Positions 1 to 8,528 of a stretch of 64,000 bases of DNA are shown piece by piece. The notes under the pieces are model-generated. The model was not told the origin of the DNA. It saw only the letters and a list, made by a program, of their open reading frames with translations, and searched no databases. The translations under genes and the position numbers were made by a program. The stretch is from Rhizobium leguminosarum bv. viciae USDA 2370 (lineage in GTDB: Bacteria > Pseudomonadota > Alphaproteobacteria > Rhizobiales > Rhizobiaceae). Where the stretch lies: assembly GCF_002008365.1 (NCBI RefSeq), contig NZ_MRDL01000066.1, positions 1 through 64,000 of the forward strand, read 5' to 3'. Every line of letters begins with the position of its first letter. Position 1 is the first letter of the stretch.

Positions 1-1
1 C

Positions 2-2251
2 GATCATGCCGCCGGCGTCACCGGCGCGCTCGTGGAAACAGGACAAGCCAAGTTCCGGCCGAATGACGAGGATGCCGACGACAGTCCCTATGCCGATGTC
101 AGAGCAGATGACGGCACCCTCCATCGTCTATGGGGCGTCAGCCTGCCGAAGGCGCTCGAGGAAGGTGGCGTCTCAGAAGGCGATACCGTCACGCTGCGCA
201 AGGACGGCGTCGAGCGGGTGACGATCAAGGTTGCCATCGTCGACGAACAAACCGGCCAGAAGCGGTTCGAGGAAAGAGAGGTCGACCGCAACGTCTGGAC
301 CGCCAAGCGGATCGAAACCGCCGAAGCGCGTCAGCAACGGATCGAGCGGGAAAGCCATCGACCGGATGTGTTCAAGCAGCTGGTAGAGCGCCTGTCGCGT
401 TCCGGCGCCAAGACGACGACGCTCGATTTTGAAAGCGAGGCCGGTTATCGCGCCCATGCCGACGACTTCGCGCGCCGCCGTGGTCTCGATCACCTTTCGC
501 TTGCCGCAGCCGGGGCGGAAGAAAGCCTTTCCCGGCGGTGGGCCGGGATTGCCGAGAGGCGCGAGCAGCTGGCGAAGCTGTGGGAGCGGGCAAGCGTTGC
601 GCTCGGCTTCACGATCGAGCGGGAACGGCGCATCGCCTACAACGAGGAACGGGCTGAACCCCAAACCGTCTTGGAGGCGGATGTTGCTCGCGGCCGATAT
701 CTGATCCCGCCCACCACGGGCTTTGCCAGGAGTGCCGAGGAAGATGCGCAGCTGGCACAGCTTTCGTCTCCTGCCTGGAAGGAACGGGAAGCCATCCTCC
801 GGCCGCTGTTGGAGAAGATCTATCGTGACCCGGATGCAGCCCTTGTCGCCTTGAACGCGCTTTCATCGGATACAAGCGTCGATCCGCGCAGGCTTGCCGA
901 TGATCTTGCCAAAGCACCCGAGCGGCTCGGCCGCCTGCGGGGTTCCGAGCTGATCGTCGACGGTCGTGCGGCACGCGACGAACGAAATGCCGCGATCACT
1001 GCCTTGACGGACTTGCTGCCGCTCGTCCGCGCCCATGCCACCCAGTTCCGCCGGAATGCCGAACGCTTCGAAAGCCACGAGCAGCAACGCCGCGCCCATA
1101 TGGCATTGCCGATCCCGGCGCTCTCCGAAAAGGCGATGGCACGTCTTACCGAGATCGAGGCGGTGCGCAGGCAAGGTGGTGACGACGCCTACAAGGCCGC
1201 CTTTGCGCTTGCCGCCGAAGATCGCTCGATCGTCCAGGAGGTCAAGGCGGTCAGCGAGGCGCTGACCGCCCGCTTCGGCTGGAGCGCGTTTACCTCGAAG
1301 GCCGACGCGGTTGGCGAACGCAACATGGTCGAGCGTATGCCGGAGGACCTCGCCAGTATCAGAGGCGAGAAGCTGACCCGGCTGTTCAAGGCCGTGAAGC
1401 GCTTTGCCGACGAGCAGCATCTCGCCGAGCGGCGGGATCGTTCGAAGATTGTTGCCGGTGCCAGTGCCGATCAAGGGATGGAGAATGTCCCCATGCTTGC
1501 CGCCGTCACCGAGTTCAGGACCGCGATCGACGAGGAGGCGCGCTCGCGTGTGCTCTCAGATCCTCTCTATCGCCAGCAGCGAGCAGCGCTGGCGGCGGTG
1601 GCAAGCGCGATCTGGCGCGATCCGGTCGGCGCCGTCGGCAAGATCGAAGATCTGCTTCAGAAAGGCTTTGCTGGCGAGCGCATCGCGGCCGCGGTGACCA
1701 ACGATCCGGCCGCCTACGGCGCATTGCGCGGTTCCGATCGCCTGATGGACCGGATGCTGGCCGTCGGCCGGGAGCGGAAAGAGGCGGTGCAGGCCGTGCC
1801 TGAAGCCGCCGCCCGTTTGCGATCGCTCGGTTCGGCCTACGTCAATGTGCTCGATGCCGAACGCCAGGCTATCGCCGAAGAGCGACGGCGCATGGCGGTT
1901 GCCATTCCTGCTCTGTCGACGGCGGCGGAAGACGTGCTGATGCGACTGACTGCCGAGGCGAAGAACAACGACCGCAAGCTGACGGCTTCCGCTGCCCCTC
2001 TCGATCCCAGCATTCGCCGGGAGTTCGCCGCCGTCAGCCGGGCACTCGACGAGCGCTTTGGTCGCAATGCCATCATTCGCGGCGAAAAGGATCTCATCAA
2101 CCGTGTGCCACAAGCGCAGCGCAGCGCCTTCGAGGCGATGCAGGACAGGTTGAAGGTCCTGCAGCGGACGGTGCGCATGGAAAGCAGCGAACAGATCATC
2201 TCGGAACGGCGCCAGCGGGCTGTCAGTCGTGGCCGTGGCATTGAACTCTGA
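2..2251 (+). CDS. traA: Ti-type conjugative relaxase TraA, C-terminal part (5' end outside window)
   Basis: The frame is open from base 2, so the N-terminal relaxase and helicase domains lie upstream of the window. The visible 749 codons match the C-terminal region of rhizobial/agrobacterial TraA. They contain an internal duplication: the segments beginning HMALPIPALSEKAM (about base 1100) and RMAVAIPALSTAAEDV (about base 1890) are clearly homologous, each preceded by a helical stretch with YRDPDAAL or WRDPVGAV. This fits two BID (Bep intracellular delivery) domains, the type IV secretion signal carried by rhizobial relaxases. TraA nicks oriT and pilots the strand through the type IV channel. 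No other tra gene is in the window, so the gene marks the edge of a conjugative plasmid or integrated element. The relaxase assignment rests on family resemblance of the C-terminal part alone. Confidence 0.85.
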   Translation, partial: DHAAGVTGALVETGQAKFRPNDEDADDSPYADVRADDGTLHRLWGVSLPKALEEGGVSEGDTVTLRKDGVERVTIKVAIVDEQTGQKRFEEREVDRNVWTAKRIETAEARQQRIERESHRPDVFKQLVERLSRSGAKTTTLDFESEAGYRAHADDFARRRGLDHLSLAAAGAEESLSRRWAGIAERREQLAKLWERASVALGFTIERERRIAYNEERAEPQTVLEADVARGRYLIPPTTGFARSAEEDAQLAQLSSPAWKEREAILRPLLEKIYRDPDAALVALNALSSDTSVDPRRLADDLAKAPERLGRLRGSELIVDGRAARDERNAAITALTDLLPLVRAHATQFRRNAERFESHEQQRRAHMALPIPALSEKAMARLTEIEAVRRQGGDDAYKAAFALAAEDRSIVQEVKAVSEALTARFGWSAFTSKADAVGERNMVERMPEDLASIRGEKLTRLFKAVKRFADEQHLAERRDRSKIVAGASADQGMENVPMLAAVTEFRTAIDEEARSRVLSDPLYRQQRAALAAVASAIWRDPVGAVGKIEDLLQKGFAGERIAAAVTNDPAAYGALRGSDRLMDRMLAVGRERKEAVQAVPEAAARLRSLGSAYVNVLDAERQAIAEERRRMAVAIPALSTAAEDVLMRLTAEAKNNDRKLTASAAPLDPSIRREFAAVSRALDERFGRNAIIRGEKDLINRVPQAQRSAFEAMQDRLKVLQRTVRMESSEQIISERRQRAVSRGRGIEL

Positions 2252-2301
2252 GACCAACCGAGGAAGGCTCCATAAGCTTAGTCTTGCTTCTTTTGCCTGT
2301 T

Positions 2302-2347
2302 CTTCTGAGGGCGCGACGGCAGTCAGATTGCATCGCGCCCTCAGAAG
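2302..2347. repeat. Perfect 15-bp inverted repeat just after traA
   Basis: Bases 2302-2316 and 2333-2347 are exact reverse complements (CTTCTGAGGGCGCGA in the left arm), separated by 16 bases. No T-run follows on either strand, so it does not look like a standard intrinsic terminator, although it could still end the traA transcript or be a protein-binding or recombination site. It lies about 50 bases after the traA stop. Confidence 0.7.
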
Positions 2348-2476
2348 GGCATTCGCTCCTGAACTACAAGCGGAGATTGTCCGATTGATGAGTAAATCTG
2401 GACGCGCGGCGGTAAACAGCTTGATCTGCTACCTCGGTTCTCGATTTCGCAGAAAATCACGGAGAAAGACGGGTCG

Positions 2477-2554
2477 TCAATCGTCGGCACTCGGCGGCTG
2501 AAACGTCACCAGCCGGATAACCGCCAATATGATCTCGAATATCCGCTTACGCAT
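2477..2554 (-). CDS. Possible 25-residue small protein
   Basis: This short frame starts with ATG at 2554, preceded by a good Shine-Dalgarno (AAAGGAG, about 8 bases upstream). It encodes a basic N-terminus, a hydrophobic centre (IFEIILAVIRLV) and an acidic tail (PPSADD). It lies divergently from the LysR remnant. Only the ribosome site and the amphipathic/hydrophobic character support it; no family is recognised and it may be noncoding debris. Confidence 0.3.
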   Translation of the reverse strand: MRKRIFEIILAVIRLVTFQPPSADD

Positions 2555-2643
2555 CGATATCGCTCCTTTGCGATCATATGCCGCCTCTTGCCTGGCGCCT
2601 TCAAACGAGCTTATCGTCGATCTCGAATGACTTGAGGTTATGG

Positions 2644-2990
2644 ATGAAACGCGGACGCCTGCCATTGACGGCTTTGCGCACATTCGAGGTCGCCGGCCGT
2701 CTCGAAAGCTTCACGCTGGCGGCGCAGGAGCTGTTCATCTCGCAGGCGGCGGTCAGCCGGCAGATCCGCGAGTCTGGAGACGTTGCTGGGCGAGGCGCTC
2801 TTCGAGCGCCGCCATCGCGGCGTCCATCTGACCGCTTCGGGCAACAAACTGCTGGCGATCTTGACGTTATCCTTCGACCGGATCGACCAATGCCTGGAAG
2901 AAATCCGCAGCCGACCGGCGACGGCGGCGGTGACGATCAGCGTGGAACCTTCCTTCGCGGCGTGCTGGCTCGTTTCCCGCCTGACACCTG
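2644..2990 (+). pseudogene. LysR-type (GcvA-like) regulator, frameshifted and truncated
   Basis: The first 45 or so codons encode a typical GcvA/LysR helix-turn-helix (PLTALRTFEVAGRLESFTLAAQEL, then SQAAVSRQIRE). One extra T near 2772 shifts the frame, and the protein continues in the next frame with LETLLGEALFERRHRGVHLT and a short piece of the effector domain up to about WLVSRL near 2985. After that the homology stops abruptly and an oppositely oriented unrelated fragment begins. About two thirds of the effector domain is missing, so this is a dead gene with two lesions. Confidence 0.8.
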
Positions 2991-3314
2991 GTCATCACGT
3001 CCTATGCGGACCAGGCACTCCGATCGGGTCTTGGGATCGCTCGCTATCAGTGCTCGGATTGCGTCGGGAGAGACCCGTTTTCCCTGCAGAAGCCGGCCGT
3101 TTGCGGACAGTTCCGCATCGAAATTAACGTACGACTTCGCCTCCGAGGCAGAGAAACCCACTTCCTTCTGAAGCCATGTCGCAATTTTGAAGCGATCACC
3201 GTCCGGCAATTTCGCCTTCAGTGTTTCGACTGCCTTTGCGGCGCGTAAGAAGTATTCGCTTTGCTTCTGCGGCTTTTGGAACAGGCTAGAACCATTGGTC
3301 CGCAGGAGATTCAT
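2990..3314 (-). pseudogene. Truncated hypothetical protein
   Basis: On the minus strand an open frame from the ATG at 3314 reads as plausible protein (QKQSEYFLRAAKAVETLKAK, then DGDRFKIATWLQKEVGFSA, ending DPKTRSECLVRIGRDDQVS). The codon pattern and low-complexity-free composition suggest a once real, helical, soluble protein. It runs into the LysR fragment at about 2990, so its C-terminus is lost. I do not recognise the family. The longer upstream frame to 3449 is probably not part of it. Confidence 0.4.
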
Positions 3315-3592
3315 GACGATACCGGCATATATGTGCTGAAGGTCTACGACGACAAGACAAAGGAAGACGCGGCCAAATTCCTTCTTAATCGGCGGCCGAA
3401 GGGCTAGATTTCGGCGCCGTTTCGGCAAGGATTCGGTAACCATACTCAAGCGTTTTTGGGAGGCTGGGTTCGAGCTAGGAAACGTTCGAGTCTGTAAAAT
3501 GCGCCGGCGTGGACCTGAACGCCATCGAGCTTGTGGGTACGAAGATCACCTAGGGTCCAAGACCATTTATTCCGCCGAGATTCACTTAAGCC
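3315..3592 (+). other. Degenerate stretch with unassigned coding debris
   Basis: No intact gene is present. On the plus strand a protein-like tail, DTGIYVLKVYDDKTKEDAAK followed by FLLNRRPKG and a stop at 3406, looks like the C-terminus of a lost gene. A second tail, VDLNAIELVGTKIT with a stop near 3561, looks similar. Neither is recognised. The stretch sits between remnants of known families and is best read as a decayed insertion hot spot. Confidence 0.35.
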
Positions 3593-3735
3593 TCACGCCT
3601 CGTCCAACAGCATCTCCGCGGTGATCTTATCCGTCACGAGGATGTTCACGTATCCGCCGCGCAGCGCGGCTCGGATCGCAGGAACCTTGTCCTTCCGATA
3701 GCGGCGACGACGACAGTCGATAAAGACCAGGCCCT
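3593..3735 (-). pseudogene. C-terminal remnant of a SorC/DeoR-type sugar-binding regulator
   Basis: Reading leftwards, the last residues are KVPAIRAALRGGYVNILVTD followed by KITAEMLLDEA and a stop at 3593. This is the characteristic C-terminus of SorC-family regulators, where the phosphosugar-binding domain ends. The preceding VVVAAIG is in another frame, so there is a frameshift near 3690. Nothing of the DNA-binding domain remains. It abuts the DUF2892 remnant at about 3740. Confidence 0.6.
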
Positions 3736-3739
3736 TCGG

Positions 3740-4036
3740 ATGGAGCCCGACACACTTGGACGGAGTGTTGGAATAGGAAGCCCGTCACGATGGCCGGCAG
3801 GGCCAGCCACCGTCGATCCACCTGGCCGCCAGAACAGTTCCCGTGAATACCAATGTCGAGGCGTTCGCCTCGAGCGTTCATTCGATGTCCCACTCCCGGT
3901 CCAGTTCCGCCAGCCTGGATTCGATCTGGTCGGAATGAGCCTCGTAGTAGGCGAGCCGATCCTCCATCTGCCAGCGCAGGCGTCGGTTGATCTCGTTTGA
4001 TGTCTGGGCGCTGACCCGGTTTGCTGTCGTGGCCAT
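3740..4036 (-). pseudogene. DUF2892-type small membrane protein, stop and frameshift
   Basis: The start at 4036 follows a strong Shine-Dalgarno (GAGGAGG). The N-terminal half (NEINRRLRWQMEDRLAYYEA, then RLAELDREWDIE) is typical of rhizobial proteins that have a DUF2892 domain at the C-terminus. An in-frame TGA follows DIE, where TLEANASTLVFTGTV continues the same frame. A frameshift then moves the membrane segment (WLALPAIVTGFLFQHS) to another frame. Two independent lesions make it nonfunctional. It lies divergent to blh. Confidence 0.7.
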
Positions 4037-4107
4037 GGTGCGTCCTCCTCTTCGCGGCAACCACAGGGCAAGCACAAAGTTCCGCGCCTGGCCTTGATGA
4101 AACGTCG

Positions 4108-4132
4108 TTATATATTATATGAGAATATATAA
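4108..4132. promoter_or_regulatory. BigR-type operator upstream of blh
   Basis: TTATATATT (4108-4116) and AATATATAA (4124-4132) form a perfect 9-bp inverted repeat with a 7-base spacer. It stands out as an AT-only element in GC-rich DNA. BigR of Xylella and Agrobacterium binds an AT-rich palindrome at the -10 region of its own operon, and here the bigR gene is second in the operon. The element would overlap the core promoter, fitting repression. Confidence 0.75.
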
Positions 4133-4155
4133 TGAAATTTCACCCGGAGCCAGTC

Positions 4156-5454
4156 ATGCGCATTACAACGATATCCGAGAAGCTTTCCGTCTCGCCGCAG
4201 CCGAGTATTGAGGACATCCAGTCGCTCCGCGACAAAGGATTCAAGACCCTCATCAACAACCGACCGGACGACGAGGATCCCTCACAGCCGGGCACGCAAG
4301 CGGAAAGTCAGGAAGCGAAGCACCGCGGCCTGACCTATGCGTTCATCCCGGTCACGGCCGGCACGATCACTGAGGCGGACATACGTGCGTTTCAACGCGC
4401 GGTCGACGAATCCGAAGGGCCTGCGTTCGCCCACTGCAAGACCGGTGCTCGGTCGCTGAACCTCTACCTCATCGGAGAGGTTCTTGACGGCCACTTGTCT
4501 GCCGACGAGGTCGTCGAGTTCGGACGCAGCCGCGGCTTCGACACCAGCGCCGCGGCAAGCTGGCTTGAGAAGAAGGCCGCGCGCCGTCCACAGGTGGAGG
4601 GCTTCTTCGATAAACGAACCTGGAGCGTCCAGTACGTGGTGTCCGATCCCGCGACCCGCAAGTGCGCCATCATTGACCCGGTGCTAGACTTCGATGAGAG
4701 GGCCGGTGCGACGGCGACCATCAATGCCGACGCGATCCTCGACTACGTCCACGACAACGGGCTGACGGTCGAGTGGATCCTCGACACCCACCCGCACGCC
4801 GACCACTTCTCCGCCGCCCATTATCTGCAAGAGAAGACCGGCGCACAAACGGCGATCGGCGAGCGCGTCGTGGACGTCCAAAAGCTGTGGAAGGGCATCT
4901 ACAACTGGCCTGAGCTTGCCACCGACGGCTCCCAATGGGACCGGCTGTTTGCCCATGGCGAGACCTTCGAGGTCGGCTCGATCAAAGCCAAAGTGCTTTT
5001 CTCTCCGGGACATACGCTCGCCTCCATCACCTATGTGATCGGCGACGCGGCCTTCGTGCACGACACGCTCTTCATGCCCGACAGCGGTACGGCACGCGCC
5101 GATTTCCCCGGCGGTGACGCCCGCGTCCTGTGGAAGTCGATACAGGAGATCCTCGCGCTCCCGGACGAGACGCGGCTATTCACGGGCCATGACTACCAGC
5201 CGGACGGTCGGGCGCCTCGATGGGAAAGCACGGTGGCGGAGCAGATGAAGTCCAACCCGCATCTTTCCGGCGTGACGGAAGAGGAATTCGTGGCGCTCAG
5301 GACGAGGCGTGACAAGACGCTGCCGATGCCGAAGCTCATCCTTCATGCCCTGCAGGCGAACATCCGCGGCGGACGTCTGCCGGAGCCGGAGGCCAACGGC
5401 AGGCGCTACCTCAAGTTTCCGCTCGATGCATTACAGGGAGCAGCATGGGAATGA
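4156..5454 (+). CDS. blh: Blh: bifunctional sulfur transferase / persulfide dioxygenase
   Basis: The N-terminal ~105 residues are a DUF442/phosphatase-like sulfurtransferase domain with the Cys loop HCKTGARS (Cys94). The rest is an ETHE1-like metallo-beta-lactamase fold with THPHADH at about 211-217, consistent with a mononuclear iron persulfide dioxygenase. The family oxidises persulfide sulfur to sulfite during H2S detoxification. I chose the ATG at 4156 (MRITTISEKLSV) because GGAG lies 6 bases upstream and family proteins begin there; the in-frame ATG at 4132 lies inside the operator. It is first in an operon with bigR (10-base overlap), two permease halves and TauE. Confidence 0.9.
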   Translation: MRITTISEKLSVSPQPSIEDIQSLRDKGFKTLINNRPDDEDPSQPGTQAESQEAKHRGLTYAFIPVTAGTITEADIRAFQRAVDESEGPAFAHCKTGARSLNLYLIGEVLDGHLSADEVVEFGRSRGFDTSAAASWLEKKAARRPQVEGFFDKRTWSVQYVVSDPATRKCAIIDPVLDFDERAGATATINADAILDYVHDNGLTVEWILDTHPHADHFSAAHYLQEKTGAQTAIGERVVDVQKLWKGIYNWPELATDGSQWDRLFAHGETFEVGSIKAKVLFSPGHTLASITYVIGDAAFVHDTLFMPDSGTARADFPGGDARVLWKSIQEILALPDETRLFTGHDYQPDGRAPRWESTVAEQMKSNPHLSGVTEEEFVALRTRRDKTLPMPKLILHALQANIRGGRLPEPEANGRRYLKFPLDALQGAAWE

Positions 5455-5792
5455 CCACCGATCTAAAGGCGATTATGAGGGCGGGGCTTTCCCCCGCCGA
5501 GATGGCCAGCCGGGCCGGAGAGGTAGCGAACCTGCTGAAGACGCTGTCCCATCCGGCGCGCCTGATGATCGTCTGTACCCTGGTGGAAGGCGAGTATTCG
5601 GTCGGCGAGCTTGAAGAGAAGCTCGACCTCCACCAGCCGCATCTGTCGCAGCACCTGACGGTACTGCGTGGCTCCGGGATCGTCGAAACCCGGCGGGAGG
5701 GGAAACAAATCTTCTACCGCCTGACGGAAGAGAAGGCCGCGCAACTGGTCGCCGCCCTCTATGACATTTTCTGCGTAAAGGATGACAAGTGA
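5445..5792 (+). CDS. bigR: BigR, ArsR-family sulfide-responsive repressor
   Basis: This is a 115-residue winged-helix ArsR protein (KTLSHPARLMIVCTLVEGEY, then HQPHLSQHLTVLRGSGIVE). Cys44 and Cys110 are 66 residues apart, the same separation as the redox pair Cys42/Cys108 of Xylella BigR, which forms a disulfide or polysulfide on sulfide exposure and releases DNA. It overlaps blh at its start and the next gene at its end (GTGA). Autoregulation through the palindrome at 4108-4132 is inferred. Confidence 0.9.
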   Translation: MGMTTDLKAIMRAGLSPAEMASRAGEVANLLKTLSHPARLMIVCTLVEGEYSVGELEEKLDLHQPHLSQHLTVLRGSGIVETRREGKQIFYRLTEEKAAQLVAALYDIFCVKDDK

Positions 5793-6199
5793 ACGCGTAT
5801 CTCCCCTCATTGGTCGGGGGCATGCTGATCGGAGTGTCGACCGTCATGCTTCTGCTCCTTAACGGCCGGATTGCCGGGATCAGCGGGATCGTCGGGCGTC
5901 TCGCGCGAGGGATCGGCTTGACGACCAATCTCGCCTTTGCGCTCGGGCTGTTGCTCGGGCCGCTCGCCTATCTGCTCATGTTCGGCGGCTGGCCGGTCGT
6001 GCAGATCACCACCGGCTGGCCGCTGCTCATCGTGGCCGGACTGCTTGTCGGCTTCGGCTCGCGCATGGGATCGGGCTGCACCAGCGGCCACGGCGTGCTT
6101 GGGCTTGCCCGCCTGTCGCCGCGGTCGATGGTGGCGGTCGCCACGTTCCTGACGGCCGGCGTCATCGCCGTCGCAATTCTGCGAGGTCTCGGACTATGA
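5789..6199 (+). CDS. YeeE/YedE-family permease, N-terminal half (PmpA-like)
   Basis: A GTG start at 5789 overlaps the bigR stop. The 136-residue protein has about four membrane segments and the family motif GCTSGHGVLG. YeeE/YedE (DUF395) proteins move thiosulfate or related sulfur species across the inner membrane; in this operon type the permease is split into two genes. It is translationally coupled on both sides (4-base overlap with the next gene). The exact substrate is unknown, and sulfur export or import is inferred from context. Confidence 0.85.
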   Translation: MNAYLPSLVGGMLIGVSTVMLLLLNGRIAGISGIVGRLARGIGLTTNLAFALGLLLGPLAYLLMFGGWPVVQITTGWPLLIVAGLLVGFGSRMGSGCTSGHGVLGLARLSPRSMVAVATFLTAGVIAVAILRGLGL

Positions 6200-6627
6200 A
6201 CCGGAACATCCACCAATTCGTGGCCGCTCTCGCCTCGGGTATCGTCTTCGGCTTCGGCCTGTCGCTGTCCGGCATGCTGAACCCGGTCCGTGTCCAAGGC
6301 TTCCTCGACGTGTTCGGCGCCTGGGATCCGAGCCTTGCCTTCGTTCTCGGCGGCGCCGTCGTCGTCGCCTTTATCGGCGTGCAGGTGATGAAACGGATGA
6401 AGCGTCCCGCCTTCGACGACAGCTTCCACGTGCCGACGAACCGTCGGATCGATGCTCCGCTGGTCGTTGGTTCGGCCTTGTTCGGCCTGGGCTGGGGGAT
6501 CGGTGGCTTCTGTCCCGGTCCGGCAGTCGCATCCCTATCGGTCGGCCTTCCGCAGACGTTCTTGTTCGTCGTCGCCATGCTGATCGGGATGACCTTGTAT
6601 GACAGAGTATGGAGCAGACGGACGTGA
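6196..6627 (+). CDS. YeeE/YedE-family permease, second half (PmpB-like, DUF6691)
   Basis: This 143-residue integral membrane protein opens with an amphipathic start and the segment LASGIVFGFGLSLSGMLNP. A later half-repeat, FGLGWGIGGFCPGPAVA, mirrors the GCTSGHG motif of the preceding gene. Together the two genes reconstitute a complete YeeE-like channel. The ATG overlaps the previous stop by four bases. It is part of the blh operon and probably acts with TauE in handling sulfur products. Confidence 0.85.
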   Translation: MNRNIHQFVAALASGIVFGFGLSLSGMLNPVRVQGFLDVFGAWDPSLAFVLGGAVVVAFIGVQVMKRMKRPAFDDSFHVPTNRRIDAPLVVGSALFGLGWGIGGFCPGPAVASLSVGLPQTFLFVVAMLIGMTLYDRVWSRRT

Positions 6628-7406
6628 ACACCTCCATTTTGGCGGCAGTTGGCTCCGGCGGAATCGTCGGCTTCATGCTCGGCCTGCTCGGCGGCGGCGA
6701 GTCCATCCTGGCAACGCCCCTTCTGCTCTATGTGGTGGGGGTGACGCAGCCGCATATCGCGATCGGAACGGGTGCGCTCGCTGTTTCGGTGAATGCGTTC
6801 GCAAACTTTGCCAGCCACGCGATCAAGGGCCACGTCTGGTGGCGCTGCGCGGCCGTCTTCTCTGCACTCGGCGTCGTTGGCGCCCTCGGCGGCTCCAGTC
6901 TCGGAAAAGCGATGGACGGAGATCGCCTGATTTTCCTGTTCGGCATCCTCATGCTCGTCGTCGGCGTCCTGATGCTGAAGCCCAGGAAGCCAGTATCGAT
7001 AGAATGCCGGCCCGTCGATCTTAAGATGTGCCTTGCCACCGCGACCGTCGCACTCGCCGCCGGCGTTACATCGGGTTTCTTCGGCATCGGCGGGGGCTTC
7101 CTGATCGTTCCCGGCCTCATGCTGGCGACGGGCATGCCGATGATCAACGCGATCGGCACATCTCTCCTCTCCGTTGGTACGTTCGGACTGGCGACGGCCT
7201 TGAACTATGCCGGTTCGGGCCTGGTGGAATGGTGGCTTGCCGCCGAATTCATCGGCGGCGGCATCGTCGGCGGCGTACTCGGCATGCTGCTCGCCAGCCG
7301 GCTCAGCGCCTACAAGAACATCCTCAACCGCCTGTTCGCAGCGCTCATCTTCGTGGTTGCTGCATACATTTTGTATCGGAACTGGGGGACGGTGGTGCCG
7401 GGCTAA
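6609..7406 (+). CDS. TauE/SafE-family sulfite exporter
   Basis: This 265-residue protein has about eight membrane segments and two homologous halves, each with a glycine-rich loop (LGLLGGGESILATPLLLYVV and GFFGIGGGFLIVPGLMLATG). TauE/SafE proteins export sulfite or sulfoacetate. As the last gene of the blh operon it fits removal of sulfite made by Blh. The ATG at 6609 is listed, but a GTG at 6624 overlaps the previous stop as GTGA and has GGAG nine bases upstream. It may be the true start, copying the coupling seen at 5789. Confidence 0.88.
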   Translation: MEQTDVNTSILAAVGSGGIVGFMLGLLGGGESILATPLLLYVVGVTQPHIAIGTGALAVSVNAFANFASHAIKGHVWWRCAAVFSALGVVGALGGSSLGKAMDGDRLIFLFGILMLVVGVLMLKPRKPVSIECRPVDLKMCLATATVALAAGVTSGFFGIGGGFLIVPGLMLATGMPMINAIGTSLLSVGTFGLATALNYAGSGLVEWWLAAEFIGGGIVGGVLGMLLASRLSAYKNILNRLFAALIFVVAAYILYRNWGTVVPG

Positions 7407-7624
7407 GGCGCCAAGCGAAGGCCTCGACAGCAGGCGAGCCGCGACTTCCGGCCAGAAGTGACCCTTGCGTATGAAGAGCGAGCGACCGTTGCAACACCAA
7501 CACGTTGACCATCTTGTAGAGACCAGCGGCGGCGTCGCTGATGGTGATGGTCGTACCCATCGTGTCTGAAAGCGACATGCCGCCACTCCGGCACGGCGCG
7601 CGTGCAAAGCGGCCGTGTCCTTCC

Positions 7625-8458
7625 TCAATGCGCCATGAATATTGGCATGCTGCTTTGCTCGATCATGTTGCGCGTCACGCCTCCGAAGAGCGTCTGCTGC
7701 CAGCGAGGGTGATTGTATGCTCCCATGACGATAAGATCAGCGTTCAGGTCCATCGCATGCTGCCTCAGGACCTCGTCGGCCGTGTTTCCGCCGCTGGCCA
7801 CGCGATCGACCTGAACATTGACCCCGTGACGGGACAGGAAGCTCGCGATGTCGGCGCCTGGTTCTTCTCCATTCACCCGTTCTCGCGAGACTGGATCGAC
7901 CATCGTCACGTAGACGCAGTCGGCCGTCTTCAACAGGTCGAGGGCCTGCCTTGCGGCACGCGACGCCTCGTCGCTCGAATCCCATGCCAGTACGATCGAT
8001 TTGGAAGTGGAAGAGAGCGGCCGCCGTCCGCGGTTGATGATGACCGGCGTCGGCGTATGGAACAGAGCGCCATCCATGACCCGCTTCTGGAGTTCCTCGT
8101 CCTTGCACGCTTGGCGGCCGACGAGAACGACGTCGGCATAGAGCGCCCGTTCTGCAATGTCCTCCCGCGCAAAAGCATATTCCGTATAGACGTCCTGCAC
8201 ATCGTAGGACAGTTCGGTGCGCGAGAGATACGCCTTGATCTCTTCGGCTTTCTTGACGAGTTCCTCGATTTCGCGCTGGCGTTCTTCCAGCCAGACGGTC
8301 GACAGGGAGTTGTATTCTCCCATCATCGGCGACGCGCCCATGCAGATCACGACCGCGCTGAGATGCGCTCCGGAGGCTCCGCAAAACTCCACGGCGGCCT
8401 TCAGGTCCTCGTCGAAATATTTGGAAGTCAGGATGCTCATTACCGTGCGAATGGACAT
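7625..8458 (-). CDS. Tandem-domain universal stress protein
   Basis: It encodes about 277 residues with two Usp domains; the second ends in the ATP-binding signature GAYNHPRWQQTLFGGVTRNM. The start MSIRTVMSILTSKYF at 8458 is preferred because AGAGGTG precedes it; an upstream in-frame ATG at 8500 lacks a ribosome site. A TTGAY-N4-RTCAA box lies 56 bases upstream of this start. Two-domain Usps of this kind are common members of FNR/FixK/ANR regulons and support survival during energy limitation. The 218 bases to the tauE stop hold no recognisable gene. Confidence 0.88.
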   Translation of the reverse strand: MSIRTVMSILTSKYFDEDLKAAVEFCGASGAHLSAVVICMGASPMMGEYNSLSTVWLEERQREIEELVKKAEEIKAYLSRTELSYDVQDVYTEYAFAREDIAERALYADVVLVGRQACKDEELQKRVMDGALFHTPTPVIINRGRRPLSSTSKSIVLAWDSSDEASRAARQALDLLKTADCVYVTMVDPVSRERVNGEEPGADIASFLSRHGVNVQVDRVASGGNTADEVLRQHAMDLNADLIVMGAYNHPRWQQTLFGGVTRNMIEQSSMPIFMAH

Positions 8459-8514
8459 TTCGATCACCTCTCTTGTTGAATATCGAGAGGATAACGGCAC
8501 TTGCGGCGACGTCT

Positions 8515-8528
8515 TTGATCTTCGTCAA
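8515..8528 (-). promoter_or_regulatory. FixK/FNR box (usp promoter)
   Basis: TTGACGAAGATCAA reading on the minus strand is an exact match to TTGAY-N4-RTCAA. It is 56 bases upstream of the usp start and overlaps the last codons of the upstream P-type ATPase gene. Confidence 0.8.

Noticed and set aside
6162..7628. 488-codon minus-strand open frame
   Set aside because: Antisense of the permease halves and tauE; composition typical of a GC-rich shadow frame.
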